Of a DNA stretch of 64,000 nt, positions 50,446 to 60,156 are shown one piece after another. Origin of the DNA: FW021-bin31 sp964647485 (lineage in GTDB: Bacteria > Bacteroidota > Bacteroidia > Chitinophagales > Chitinophagaceae); contig CAZYHV010000005.1 in assembly GCA_964647485.1 (NCBI GenBank), positions 102,554 through 166,553 of the forward strand. The letters run 5' to 3'. Made by a program: the position numbers and the translations under genes. The notes below the pieces were generated by a model that was given only the letters and a program-made list of their open reading frames with translations, searched no databases and was not told the DNA's origin. The first letter of the stretch is position 1, and every line of letters begins with the position of its first letter.

Positions 50446-51141
50446 TCAAAGGTTTTCACATTCTGCCTCAAAAACTTCTTCAAAATGTTTGACCAGTTTT
50501 TGTTTTACTTCAGTCATATCTACAGCATGCCCAAGTTCACCTTCTATAGAGGCCACTTTTTTATCTTTAATTCCACAAGGAACAATTAAATCAAAGTAAC
50601 TTAAATCCGTATTGACATTCAAGGCGATTCCATGCATGGTCACCCAACGGCTGCAACGAACCCCCATCGCACAGATTTTTCGGGCTTTCATTTTATCACC
50701 AGGGGCTATCCATACACCGGTTTCTCCTTTTGACCGTTCTCCTTTTATTCCATATTCACCAATAGTTCGTATAACCACTTCTTCCAAGCTTCTCAGATAT
50801 CTTGCAATGTCGGTAAAAAAATGTTCTAAATCCAAAATAGGATATCCTACAATTTGTTCAGGGCCATGAAAAGTAATATCTCCCCCCCTGTTCGTTTTTA
50901 CAAATTCAATCTCTCTATTTCTCAAAATTTCTTCTCCTACCAATAAATTTTCTATATGTCCGCTTTTTCCTAAGGTAAAAACAGGGGGATGTTCACAAAA
51001 TATAAGTTTATTTTTAGTCTCATCTCCCCTCCCCTCGTGTTTCAATTGAACATTTTCCTGGAGCAACTCTTCCTGTTTATCCCAAGCATCCTGATAAGCA
51101 ATTCGTCCCCAGTCTTCAACTGTTACCTTTTTATTGTTCAT
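50446..51141 (-). CDS. lipB: Octanoyl transferase LipB
   Basis: LipB moves octanoate from acyl-ACP to lipoyl domains, the first step in lipoic acid synthesis. The 231-residue protein shows RGGDITFHGPEQIVGYPILD, ARKICAMGVRCSRWVTMHGI (with the catalytic region) ALNVN, and the acyl-binding C in FDLIVPCGI. No lipA is nearby. Start ATG giving MNNKKVTVEDWG. Confidence 0.95.
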   Translation of the reverse strand: MNNKKVTVEDWGRIAYQDAWDKQEELLQENVQLKHEGRGDETKNKLIFCEHPPVFTLGKSGHIENLLVGEEILRNREIEFVKTNRGGDITFHGPEQIVGYPILDLEHFFTDIARYLRSLEEVVIRTIGEYGIKGERSKGETGVWIAPGDKMKARKICAMGVRCSRWVTMHGIALNVNTDLSYFDLIVPCGIKDKKVASIEGELGHAVDMTEVKQKLVKHFEEVFEAECENL

Positions 51142-51231
51142 ATCTTTAATTTTATTTCCTCATAAAGTTTTTCATTTTAAAGCCATTTTTGCTTAACCTT
51201 AAATAAGATAGTTCCGTTTTGATTCCATCAA

Positions 51232-52512
51232 TCAGGAAACAATTAATTGATAAAACCTTTCTTCTTCAAAATATTTCTGTGCCAATTCCTGTACCTCTTC
51301 TGCCTGAATAGTTTGTATGGTTTCGATATGATGGTGAAAATGGCTTTCATCAAGGTCGGAAAGAATCAGGTTTTTCCAATATCGAATTCCTCTAAAACAT
51401 CCATCCAATGCACCTTCCATACTGCCCATTAAATAATTTCTAACCAAACGAAGTTCTGCCTCATCCACTTGCTTCTCTCTTAAGGCGCTCATTTCTTTAA
51501 ACACTTCTAACACCACTTTTTCACAAACCTCTTTTCCGGCTTCCGTTTGTATCATGAGGGAACCTCCTTTTGAATGCAGATTAAGCATACTATAAATCCC
51601 ATAAGTATATCCTTTATCTTCCCGAATGTTACTCATCAACCGTGACCCAAAATATCCTCCTAAGATTGTATTCAGAATCTGCATTTTCGGAACATCAGGA
51701 TGATATCTATTGGGAAAAGCAGAGGCTATTCTAACGGCTCCTTGAACGCCATTTGCTTCGTTGATTGAGATCCGATGTTTCTTCTCGATGGCTGGTTGTA
51801 TTGGATATTCCTTTTGTAATAAAATTTGTTCTTCATTCCAAGCGTCACCAAAGTATTTATTCAAACTCTTTTCAAACCTATCTGATATCTTCCCGGCTGC
51901 AAAAATCCGACAATGTTTATAACTATAATATTTCTTGAAAAAAGCCATTAAATTTTCTCTCTGTAATGCTTCATACGCCTCCAAAGAACTGTGTCGACCA
52001 TATGGATGATATGTCCCGAACAAATAAGTATCAATTAGCTGATTAGCAACAAAATCACTCTTCTTCAGTTGGACAGCAAGGCGTTGTTTCTTATTTTGCT
52101 TATAAAGACTCAACTCCTTTTCAGGAAAAGATGCTTCAGTTACAATCTCTCTTACTATCGGTAATAGATTTTCGAGTTGTTTCTCTAAGCAATGCAAGGT
52201 AATGGTAGCTACTTCATGATAGCAACGCATCGTTAAAAAAGCTCCATAATACTCTATTGTTTCATCTATCTCGAGCGCATCCATGCTTTTTGTTCCACTC
52301 TTTAACAATTTATTCGTACTTAATGCGATAGAAGTAGATGATTCATACCAGCTTCCTGCCTTAAACACCCATTGCAGCTGCAACGTCTCTTGTTCCTCTG
52401 AAGGGATAAAATATACCGGGACTTTATTATCCAGACTAATCTCTTTATATTTCGGAAGATCAATTTTAAAATCCGTAGCATTTTTTATTATCGGCGGCTG
52501 TGTTCTATTCAT
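51232..52512 (-). CDS. M16-family peptidase-like protein without the zinc motif
   Basis: A 426-residue insulinase-fold protein. Where active members have HxxEH, this one reads IALSTNKLLKSGTKSM, so it lacks the zinc ligands. The C-terminal half keeps the R/Y pair typical of inactive subunits (LMSNIREDKGYTYGIYSML). It lies 15 bases downstream of an M16 gene with the complete motif, so the two products probably form a heterodimer, like mitochondrial processing peptidase alpha and beta. The target is unknown. Confidence 0.88.
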   Translation of the reverse strand: MNRTQPPIIKNATDFKIDLPKYKEISLDNKVPVYFIPSEEQETLQLQWVFKAGSWYESSTSIALSTNKLLKSGTKSMDALEIDETIEYYGAFLTMRCYHEVATITLHCLEKQLENLLPIVREIVTEASFPEKELSLYKQNKKQRLAVQLKKSDFVANQLIDTYLFGTYHPYGRHSSLEAYEALQRENLMAFFKKYYSYKHCRIFAAGKISDRFEKSLNKYFGDAWNEEQILLQKEYPIQPAIEKKHRISINEANGVQGAVRIASAFPNRYHPDVPKMQILNTILGGYFGSRLMSNIREDKGYTYGIYSMLNLHSKGGSLMIQTEAGKEVCEKVVLEVFKEMSALREKQVDEAELRLVRNYLMGSMEGALDGCFRGIRYWKNLILSDLDESHFHHHIETIQTIQAEEVQELAQKYFEEERFYQLIVS

Positions 52513-52527
52513 TTATATGCGCTTTTA

Positions 52528-53775
52528 TTATTCAAAAGTTTTTTTAGAAAAATAATATAAGGTGTTTTTATGATTGGGATTAAATATCTCTCTAGCGATT
52601 TTTAGGACCTCTTCCCTTGTCACTTCTTCATAATGCCTGTTTTCCTCATTAATCATTTTTGCATCCCCTAACAATTCATAAAAAGCAAGACTGTTACAGC
52701 GGCTAAGTACTTCTGCATCTTCAAAAGCGATAAGGCTTTCTATCCTATTTTTTACTTTTTGTAGTTCTCGTTCTCCCACCTTCTCTTCCATTAATAAATC
52801 CAATTCTTTATCTATTGCAACTTCGGCCTCTCTCATTTTCACTCCTTTCACAAGCTTTCCTTCAATAGTTAACATTCCGGCATCCAGGCTTCCATAATGA
52901 TAACAATTAATTCCGCTAAACAATTGTTGTTCTCTTACCAGAGACTGATATAAGCGAGAAGAACTGCCTCCCGAAAGAATATCGGTAATAATGTCCACCA
53001 CATAGTAACGTTTATCCAAGCGATCATATATTGGATAGTTACGATAAAAAGCATCCAAAGGGACATCGGCTTCTACCTCTCTTTTACGTGCTTGTGTTTG
53101 CTCTGGTTCTCTTTCTAGCTTTCGTTCATATTTTTTTCCTTCCGGAATATCTCCAAACCATTTTTTGGCAAGCTCTTTCACCTGTGCCGTTTCCACATTA
53201 CCTCCGACTACCAAAATGGCATTCGAAGGTTTGTAGTGTTTGGCAAAGAACTCTTTAACATCTTCCAACCTGGCATTTTCAATATGGGAAAGCTCCTTTC
53301 CTATAGTCATCCAGCGATAAGGGTGCTTTTTAAAAGTCATTTCCCTCAACAGTTTTCCTGCATCACCATAGGGTTTATTAATATAATGTTCTTTAAATTC
53401 TTCACTGACTACTTTTCGTTGTACTTCCAAACTATTTTCAGTAAATGCCAGCGATAACATTCGGTCACTTTCCAACCAAAAAGCAGTCTCTAGATTTTCT
53501 GCAGGTAATTGAATGTAATAATCTGTCAAGTCATTTGTAGTATAAGCATTATTATTCCCTCCTGCCCGCTGTAAAGGTTCATCATAGAAAGGAATATTAA
53601 TCGACCCGCCAAACATCAAATGTTCAAAAAGATGAGCAAATCCGGTTTGTTCCGGTTTTTCATCTCTAGCCCCTACATCATATAATACATTAAGAACCGC
53701 TAAGGGAGTTGTCTTATCTTCATGTACAATAACTTTCAGTCCATTGGATAACTGAAAGCGATTAAAATGAATCAT
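52528..53775 (-). CDS. M16-family zinc peptidase (active subunit)
   Basis: An insulinase-fold protease with the inverted zinc motif HLFEH in GFAHLFEHLMFGGS, and a downstream acid in VVSEEFKEHYIN completing the site. I choose ATG 53773-53775 (MIHFNRFQLSNGLKV); the frame extends to a TTG at 53805. The second half has the SSRLYQSLVREQQLF segment. It precedes the zinc-less partner gene, with which it is surely cotranscribed. Confidence 0.92.
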   Translation of the reverse strand: MIHFNRFQLSNGLKVIVHEDKTTPLAVLNVLYDVGARDEKPEQTGFAHLFEHLMFGGSINIPFYDEPLQRAGGNNNAYTTNDLTDYYIQLPAENLETAFWLESDRMLSLAFTENSLEVQRKVVSEEFKEHYINKPYGDAGKLLREMTFKKHPYRWMTIGKELSHIENARLEDVKEFFAKHYKPSNAILVVGGNVETAQVKELAKKWFGDIPEGKKYERKLEREPEQTQARKREVEADVPLDAFYRNYPIYDRLDKRYYVVDIITDILSGGSSSRLYQSLVREQQLFSGINCYHYGSLDAGMLTIEGKLVKGVKMREAEVAIDKELDLLMEEKVGERELQKVKNRIESLIAFEDAEVLSRCNSLAFYELLGDAKMINEENRHYEEVTREEVLKIAREIFNPNHKNTLYYFSKKTFE

Positions 53776-53956
53776 ATATTTTCTCTTTAAATAATTTATC
53801 TGCAATATACCAACTTTAAGAAAAGATGATTGGAATATTCTGTACTTTTTCTCCTATCATAGGACTTGTTTGCTTTTTTATTCTTTAAAGACAAGGAGAC
53901 TGTTTTCTACTTCTTTTCAATAAGTCAATTATTTAGTTTTATTTTGCATTTCTGAT

Positions 53957-54799
53957 ATGAAAACGTTCCTCACTCGCACTCTTACCGCTATTATTTTTGC
54001 CCTCATTGTTGTCGGTGGAATGGTTTGGAATTCCATTTCTTTCTACCTGTTATTTCTACTTATCGCTTTTCTCGCTCTGTTTGAGTATTTCAAATTAATT
54101 AAAAACATCCATCCAGCTTACCAAAAAGCACCGATCTATCAACAAATTATTGTTGCCATTCTTATACCGGCCGGCTTTTTAATTGCCTCAGGAAATCATT
54201 TTTCTATTTTTGGACAATCAGCCATCTTTTTTGGGATGCAAATTCTGGCTTTTTTTGCCATGTTATTATTTATTATCACTTCTTTATCAAAAGATACGCT
54301 CGGGGCGTTCAAGAACCTAGGTTATAGTCTATTAGGAGGGATCTACATCGGGATTCCCTTCTCTCTGATGATTGCTTTAAGCTGGGGAATACAAGATGAA
54401 GGAATTCCCATCATTCCCTTCGCTATCTTATTTTCTTTATGGATCAATGATTCTCTAGCCTACATCACCGGATCTCTTATAGGGAAGACCCCTTTTGCCC
54501 CTAAAATATCTCCTAAAAAGACCTGGGAAGGGACAGCAGGAGGAGTTATTCTCACCCTTATAGCAGCAGGTATCTTTGGTAGCCAAAACGCCCTCCTGCC
54601 AACAGGTAGCTGGATAGCCATTGCCGGAACAACTGCCATTATAGGAACAATCGGTGATCTTTTAGAATCTTTCCTAAAGAGAAAAGCAGGCGTCAAAGAC
54701 TCAGGACAGTTGCTTCCGGGGCATGGAGGAATTTTAGATCGCTTTGATTCTATGATTTTAGCCATTCCTTTTGTGTGGCTACTCATGTTCATACTCTGA
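53957..54799 (+). CDS. cdsA: Phosphatidate cytidylyltransferase
   Basis: CdsA makes CDP-diacylglycerol from phosphatidate and CTP at the inner membrane. The 280-residue protein has about seven membrane helices and the family signature SPKKTWEGTAGG together with GDLLESFLKRKAGVKDSGQL and LPGHGGILDRFDSM. Single-gene unit, divergent from the M16 pair and convergent with pnp across a good terminator. Confidence 0.95.
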   Translation: MKTFLTRTLTAIIFALIVVGGMVWNSISFYLLFLLIAFLALFEYFKLIKNIHPAYQKAPIYQQIIVAILIPAGFLIASGNHFSIFGQSAIFFGMQILAFFAMLLFIITSLSKDTLGAFKNLGYSLLGGIYIGIPFSLMIALSWGIQDEGIPIIPFAILFSLWINDSLAYITGSLIGKTPFAPKISPKKTWEGTAGGVILTLIAAGIFGSQNALLPTGSWIAIAGTTAIIGTIGDLLESFLKRKAGVKDSGQLLPGHGGILDRFDSMILAIPFVWLLMFIL

Positions 54800-54855
54800 C
54801 GAGGCATCTCCCGCTTCCCTTCGGCATAATCCTTGGTTATCACCGAGAGACAACA

Positions 54856-54888
54856 AAAAAGGTATCACTGTCAAAGCAATACCTTTTT
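54856..54888. terminator. Bidirectional terminator between cdsA and pnp
   Basis: AAAAAGGTAT (54856-54865) pairs with ATACCTTTTT (54879-54888) across 13 bases, with A and T runs on the outer sides. Confidence 0.88.
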
Positions 54889-54910
54889 AATTTAATTTTC
54901 CCGGCAACCA

Positions 54911-57103
54911 TTATCCTCTTCGGTCGTTCCGATGATCATTTCTTCTACCTTTAGAATGCCGAGGCTTTCTTTCCGGTTCTACATATCCTTCCGGTTTAGG
55001 AGTCAGTACCTTATGAGAAAGTCTGAATTTTCCGGAACGGGAATCGATACCTGTAAGTTTGATTTGAACTTCATCTCCTTCCTGGAAGACGCCATCCATA
55101 CTCTCCAGTCGATCCCAGGATATTTCCGAGATATGTAACAGACCTTCCTTTCCGGGCATAAACTCAACAAATGCACCATAAGGCATGATGGTCTTCACAG
55201 TGGCATCATAGGTTTCTCCAATTTCAGGCTCTGCCACAATTCCCTTGACCCAGTTTAATGCTTTATCCAAAGATTCCTTATTAGCAGAGTAAATGCTCAC
55301 CTCTCCATGTCCATCTACTTCTTCAATATTAATATCTGCTCCGGAGGTTCTCTGTATTTCTTGGATTACTTTTCCGCCTGGACCAATAATAGCGCCAATA
55401 TATTCTTTATCAACATTGAATTTTTCAACTCTTGGAGCTTGAGGTTTGGGTTCTTCACGCGGAGCATCTATGGTATCGTACATGTGATTCAGAATATGTA
55501 ACCGAGCTTTTTTTGCATGTTGTAAAGCTTCCCGCATCACATCCATAGACAGTCCATCTACCTTGATATCCATCTGTACCCCACAAATACCATCTCGAGT
55601 CCCGGTCACTTTAAAGTCCATATCACCAAGATGATCTTCATCCCCTAGAATATCAGTTAAGATAGCATAATTATCATCCTCCCCGGAGATCAATCCCATC
55701 GCAATACCTCCGACATGTTTAGGGAAAGGTACACCGGCATCCATCAATGCAAGTGAACCTGCACAAACTGTTGCCATAGAAGAAGATCCATTAGATTCTA
55801 AAATATCGGAAACAACTCTTACCGTATAAGGATATTCTTCTCCCGGAAGAATTTGCTTTAGAGAGCGTTGTGCCAAATGACCATGCCCAATTTCCCTTCT
55901 TCCCGGACCACGCAGGCGTTTCACCTCTCCTGTGGAAAAAGGAGGAAAATTATAATGTAAATAAAATTTGGATCGTTCCGAATGTGCTGCATCTTCTATT
56001 AACAATTCATCATCCGGTGTGCCTAAGGTAGCAGTAGACAGTGATTGCGTTTCGCCCCTGGTAAATAATGCACTTCCATGTGGCGAAGGTAGGTAATCAA
56101 CAGCCATATCTAATGGACGAACTTGATCTAGGGCACGACCATCTAATCTCACCTTTTCTTCTAAAATCATTTTTCGAACGACTTTAGCTTCCAGGTCATG
56201 AAAATATTTACCGGCCACGCGCTTATCCTCTTCTTCCGCATCTTCTCCAAGAACATCTACAAAATCATCTAAAATCTGACTTAATTTTTCCTGTCGTTCT
56301 GCTTTTGGCAGTGCTCCTTTAGCCACTTCATAAATCTTATCAGAGGCAAAATCTGCTAATTTTTGCTTTACTTCCTCACTTTCATATGGCGTATTATAAG
56401 AGGTATGCTTTTCAGGTTCTCCTACTGCCTTACGTAATTCCTTCTGAGCGGCTATTTGTATTTTAATAGCTTCATGAGCAGCTGCAATAGCTTTTACAAG
56501 ATCTTCCTCATCGCATTCACTACTTTCCCCTTCTACCATCATAATATTCTCTTCAGAAGCAGCTACAATAAATTCCATATCCACTTCTTTCATCTGAGAA
56601 ACGGTAGGGTTAATCACAAATTCACCATTTATACGGGAGACTCTCACTTCAGAAATAGCTTCCTGTATCGGAATATCTGATACTGCCAAAGCGGCTGAGG
56701 CTGCAAGACAAGCCAAAGCATCAGGTTTTACCTCCGGATCGGAAGAAACCAAATTGATAATCACTTGTACTTCACAAAAATAATCATCAGGAAAAAGAGG
56801 ACGAAGCGCCCGATCAACTAAACGGGAAATCAGAATTTCATCTCCGGATAATCTTCCTTCTCTTTTGAAAAAAGATCCGGGAATCCGTCCGGCAGAAGAA
56901 AATTTCTCCTGATAATCTACCGACAAAGGGAAGAAATCTTGCCCTTCTTTAGGATCTTTTGTAGCACAAACGCTGCAAAAAAGAACCGCTTTACCGACAC
57001 GAACGGTAACAGAACCGTTGGCTTGTTTTGCCAACCTTCCGGTTTCAATAGTGACCTGCTGACCATTGGTCTCAAAGGTCTTTGAAATTGCTTGTAAACT
57101 CAT
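54911..57103 (-). CDS. pnp: Polyribonucleotide nucleotidyltransferase
   Basis: PNPase degrades RNA 3' to 5' by phosphorolysis. The 730-residue protein has two RNase PH domains (the second with RGETQSLSTATLGT and FPPFSTGEVKRLRGPGRREI), a KH domain (EYIGAIIGPGGKVIQEI), an S1 domain (GETYDATVKTIMPYGAFVEF) and a basic Arg-rich tail. Length is as expected. It lies downstream of rpsO, the classical order in many bacteria, but with a strong terminator between. Confidence 0.97.
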   Translation of the reverse strand: MSLQAISKTFETNGQQVTIETGRLAKQANGSVTVRVGKAVLFCSVCATKDPKEGQDFFPLSVDYQEKFSSAGRIPGSFFKREGRLSGDEILISRLVDRALRPLFPDDYFCEVQVIINLVSSDPEVKPDALACLAASAALAVSDIPIQEAISEVRVSRINGEFVINPTVSQMKEVDMEFIVAASEENIMMVEGESSECDEEDLVKAIAAAHEAIKIQIAAQKELRKAVGEPEKHTSYNTPYESEEVKQKLADFASDKIYEVAKGALPKAERQEKLSQILDDFVDVLGEDAEEEDKRVAGKYFHDLEAKVVRKMILEEKVRLDGRALDQVRPLDMAVDYLPSPHGSALFTRGETQSLSTATLGTPDDELLIEDAAHSERSKFYLHYNFPPFSTGEVKRLRGPGRREIGHGHLAQRSLKQILPGEEYPYTVRVVSDILESNGSSSMATVCAGSLALMDAGVPFPKHVGGIAMGLISGEDDNYAILTDILGDEDHLGDMDFKVTGTRDGICGVQMDIKVDGLSMDVMREALQHAKKARLHILNHMYDTIDAPREEPKPQAPRVEKFNVDKEYIGAIIGPGGKVIQEIQRTSGADINIEEVDGHGEVSIYSANKESLDKALNWVKGIVAEPEIGETYDATVKTIMPYGAFVEFMPGKEGLLHISEISWDRLESMDGVFQEGDEVQIKLTGIDSRSGKFRLSHKVLTPKPEGYVEPERKPRHSKGRRNDHRNDRRG

Positions 57104-57130
57104 AGCATTATTTTAATAACTTATATATAT

Positions 57131-57165
57131 AAAAAAGTATTCCCAACCTTTGCCAGTTGGGAATA
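57131..57165 (-). terminator. Terminator after rpsO
   Basis: TATTCCCAAC and GTTGGGAATA form a 10-base perfect stem (57138-57165) with an 8-base loop, followed on the minus strand by CTTTTTT (57131-57137). It stands between rpsO and pnp; read-through would be needed for joint transcription. Confidence 0.9.
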
Positions 57166-57208
57166 TTTTAATCTAATCAACACCAAAAATTTATTGAAAA
57201 GTGCCCTT

Positions 57209-57481
57209 CTATTTCCTAAGGCCTAATTTCTTAATAAGGGCACGATACCCTTCAAGATCTTTCCTTGAAAGATAAGTAAGTAACCGCTTCCGTCTTCCCA
57301 CCATTTTCAGCAAGCCTCTATTTGAAGCAAAATCCTTCTTATTCCCTTTCATGTGCGCAGAAATTCCGTTTATGCGCTCAGTCAATAGCGCAATCTGACC
57401 TTCAATAGATCCGGTATTGGTCTCGTTTCCTCCAAATTCTTTAAAAATTTCGGCCTTTCTTTCTTTTGTTAAATATGGCAT
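57209..57481 (-). CDS. rpsO: Ribosomal protein S15
   Basis: S15 binds 16S rRNA early in 30S assembly. The 90-residue protein reads EFGGNETNTGSIEGQIALLT, GISAHMKGNKKDFASNRGLL and VGRRKRLLTYLSRKDLEGYR, with all rRNA-binding residues expected for the family. The pnp gene follows downstream. Confidence 0.97.
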   Translation of the reverse strand: MPYLTKERKAEIFKEFGGNETNTGSIEGQIALLTERINGISAHMKGNKKDFASNRGLLKMVGRRKRLLTYLSRKDLEGYRALIKKLGLRK

Positions 57482-57572
57482 TTCTTAAAAATAATAATTT
57501 TCACATTAATTTTCGCTGCAAAGGTAATTAAATAATGATATTATAAAAATCGAATTTCCTTTTTTCTTTTTT

Positions 57573-58262
57573 TTATTCTAAATTCATTTGGGCATTATTG
57601 GCAATTTTCCCATCTTCTGTTCGTAACATCCGAGAAGGAAATTTTTGCATGACAATATAATCATGGGTGGCCATGACTATAGAAGTATCACTTTCTCTAC
57701 ATATTTTAAAGAGTAATTTCATAATGCCGTCTGCTGTCTTAGGATCCAGATTCCCTGTAGGCTCATCTGCTAAAATTAATTTGGGAGAATTCAACAGAGC
57801 CCTGGCTATATCTATTCTTTGTTGTTCACCACCGGAAAGTTCATAAGGCATTTTAAAACCTTTGGTTCCCAATCCGACTTTCCCGAGAACATCTTTAATT
57901 CTCTCATCAATTAATGCCGCATCATCCCATCCGGTTGCTTTTAACACAAATTTTAAATTATCCTGAACATTTCTGTCCGTCAAAAGCTGAAAATCTTGAA
58001 AAACCACGCCCAGATTTCGACGTAAATAAGGAATCGTCTTCCAATTCATCTCTTTCAAATTAAAGCCAACGACAGAGCCTTCTCCCTCTTTTAAAGGTAA
58101 TGCTCCATAAAGCGTCTTTAAAAGGCTGGACTTGCCGGTGCCGGTACGACCAATCAGATAAACAAATTCCCCTTTCCCTACAGTCACATTTACATCACTG
58201 AGGATCAAAGATTCTCCTTGATAAATATTACCATTTCTTAATTTAATAAGTTCATTTTCCAT
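57573..58262 (-). CDS. ftsE: FtsE-like cell division ABC ATPase
   Basis: An ABC ATPase of about 229 residues: Walker A IGRTGTGKSSLLKTLYG, signature ELSGGEQQRIDIARAL, Walker B LILADEPTGNLDP. The FtsE-like context (VVFQDFQLLTDRNVQDNLKF) makes it the partner of FtsX, which controls peptidoglycan hydrolases at the septum. ftsX is not in this window. I start at ATG 58260-58262 (MENELIKLRNG); a frame to 58286 adds eight residues. Confidence 0.92.
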   Translation of the reverse strand: MENELIKLRNGNIYQGESLILSDVNVTVGKGEFVYLIGRTGTGKSSLLKTLYGALPLKEGEGSVVGFNLKEMNWKTIPYLRRNLGVVFQDFQLLTDRNVQDNLKFVLKATGWDDAALIDERIKDVLGKVGLGTKGFKMPYELSGGEQQRIDIARALLNSPKLILADEPTGNLDPKTADGIMKLLFKICRESDTSIVMATHDYIVMQKFPSRMLRTEDGKIANNAQMNLE

Positions 58263-58295
58263 AATAATCTTCTCAAGATAAGGCAAAGATAGGTT

Positions 58296-58775
58296 TTATC
58301 GCGTTAAATGAAAGGCTTGTTTTACCTCATCATAATTTTTCAAATCTACATTGGGATGCATTTCGATAGCTTGCGCATCAATCAGAACTACTTTTGCCCA
58401 AATTTCACCATCAGGAGGATTCGCTATTATTCTTCCATCAATATCACTCATCTCTATATCTACTTGTCCTTTCGACTGTATAGGAATATAACTTAACAGA
58501 TTATATACCTCGGGAATCGGCTCATATTCTCCGTCCTTAAAGGAAAGATACACCAAAACAGCACCATGATCTAGAATTGCATCTGTTAATTCAGGGATCG
58601 ATAAGGTTGCATACCATGCTATGGAATCACTATTGGGTTCCCAATCTTCAGGTTGAATAGAATACACCACCCCCTTAGCATTTCCTTCGTCATGCACCAC
58701 TTGCCTTTCAGTCTTCGTACAAGAAGCCAGCGTAAAAACAGTTAAAATTAAAAATAAAATTGTTGCTTTCATCAT
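58296..58775 (-). CDS. Lipoprotein of unknown function
   Basis: A 159-residue lipoprotein: the lipobox TLASC (C19) follows a short signal. The mature part (WYATLSIPELTDAILDHGAV, LVYLSFKDGEYEPIPEVYNL) is mainly beta strands and does not match a named family known to me. It lies 33 bases upstream of ftsE on the same strand, so the two may share a transcript. Confidence 0.75.
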   Translation of the reverse strand: MMKATILFLILTVFTLASCTKTERQVVHDEGNAKGVVYSIQPEDWEPNSDSIAWYATLSIPELTDAILDHGAVLVYLSFKDGEYEPIPEVYNLLSYIPIQSKGQVDIEMSDIDGRIIANPPDGEIWAKVVLIDAQAIEMHPNVDLKNYDEVKQAFHLTR

Positions 58776-58865
58776 TCTTCATATTTAACAGTAATTAAAT
58801 CAAACTTTGAGCCAGTTTTTCATTGATGGGGAATTAAACGTTAAGCTTTTTGCTTTACGCATCAT

Positions 58866-60041
58866 CTAATATATAAATGTTCCAAAATCCGAATGAATAT
58901 GGAGTTCCTTTTTATCGGACGCTTCCACTCTTCCTATTATTTTCGCATCGATATCGAAAGAGGTCGAAATGGCTATCAAATCCTTCGCGATAGCTTCAGG
59001 CACATACAATTCCATCCGATGTCCCATATTAAAGACCTGATACATTTCTTTCCAGTCTGCTCCCGACTCTTCCTGAATAAGTTGGAACAATGGCGGCAAA
59101 TCAAATAAATTATTTTTTATAATTTTCAATTGATCTACAAAATGTAACACTTTCGTCTGTGCTCCTCCGCTACAGTGAATCATCCCATGAATCTGTGCGC
59201 TGTACTGCTGCAATATCTTCTTTATTACAGGAGCATAAGTACGTGTAGGAGATAAAACCAGTTTACCAACCGGCATATCACCAAATCCCGGTATCGTGAT
59301 GGTATCAGTTAAGTTTTTCGATCCGCTGTACGTCACTGCATCGGCTAATCCTTCATCAAACGTCTCCGGATATTGCGCTGCCACTTTTTTATTAAATACA
59401 TCATGACGTGCTGAAGTCAATCCATTACTTCCCATACCACCATTGTAAGTCTGTTCATAAGAAGCTTTTCCAAAAGAGGCCAACCCGACAATGACATCCC
59501 CGGCCTGAATATTTTCATTAGAAATCACATCTTTTCGCTTCATCCTGGCCGTTACGGTAGAGTCCACGATAATGGTTCGAACAAGATCTCCTACATCTGC
59601 CGTTTCTCCCCCGGTAGAATATATAGGAAATCCGTGATCTCTTAAATCAGCCAACACTTCTTCCGAGCCTTCAATAATTGCCGCAATTACTTCTCCGGGA
59701 ATTTTATTTTTATTTCTACCAATGGTAGAAGACATTAATACACTATCCATAGCTCCTACACACAACAAATCATCGGTATTCATAACGATGGCATCCTGTG
59801 CAATGCCTTTCCAGACACTTAAATCCCCCGTCTCTTTCCAATAAGCATAAGCCAGTGACGATTTTGTTCCGGCGCCATCGGCATGCATGATATTGCAATA
59901 AGCGTCATCTCCGCCCAGATAATCCGGAATAATTTTACAAAAAGCTTTAGGATACAATCCTTTATCTACAGATTGAATGGCTTTATGAACCTCTTCTTTT
60001 GCAGCGGACACCCCGCGTTTTTCATATAACGAGCTACTCAA
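58866..60041 (-). CDS. purM: Phosphoribosylformylglycinamidine cyclo-ligase (AIR synthase, Bacteroidota type)
   Basis: PurM closes the imidazole ring in purine synthesis. A 391-residue protein with the ATP-binding HADGAGTKSSLAYAYWKETG, NTDDLLCVGA, YSTGGETADVGDLVRT and a later SYEQTYNGGMGSNGLTS. It is about 45 residues longer than classical PurM, as in the phylum. No ATG is near; TTG 60039-60041 (MSSSLYEKRG) fits relatives. A frame running on to 60275 crosses the divergent purL start and is an artefact. Confidence 0.9.
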   Translation of the reverse strand: MSSSLYEKRGVSAAKEEVHKAIQSVDKGLYPKAFCKIIPDYLGGDDAYCNIMHADGAGTKSSLAYAYWKETGDLSVWKGIAQDAIVMNTDDLLCVGAMDSVLMSSTIGRNKNKIPGEVIAAIIEGSEEVLADLRDHGFPIYSTGGETADVGDLVRTIIVDSTVTARMKRKDVISNENIQAGDVIVGLASFGKASYEQTYNGGMGSNGLTSARHDVFNKKVAAQYPETFDEGLADAVTYSGSKNLTDTITIPGFGDMPVGKLVLSPTRTYAPVIKKILQQYSAQIHGMIHCSGGAQTKVLHFVDQLKIIKNNLFDLPPLFQLIQEESGADWKEMYQVFNMGHRMELYVPEAIAKDLIAISTSFDIDAKIIGRVEASDKKELHIHSDFGTFIY

Positions 60042-60119
60042 GACTACTATTTTTTTTAACGAATAAAGGACAAAAGTAATTAATAATAGAACAATATAGC
60101 AGGATACCAAACAATCATT

Positions 60120-60127
60120 TATCTTTG
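60120..60127 (+). promoter_or_regulatory. -7 box before purL
   Basis: TATCTTTG matches TAnnTTTG and lies 29 bases before the purL ATG in the purM-purL divergent gap. A -33 element is not obvious. Confidence 0.5.
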
Positions 60128-60156
60128 CCCAAAATAAAATTAAAACACCTCTTTCT

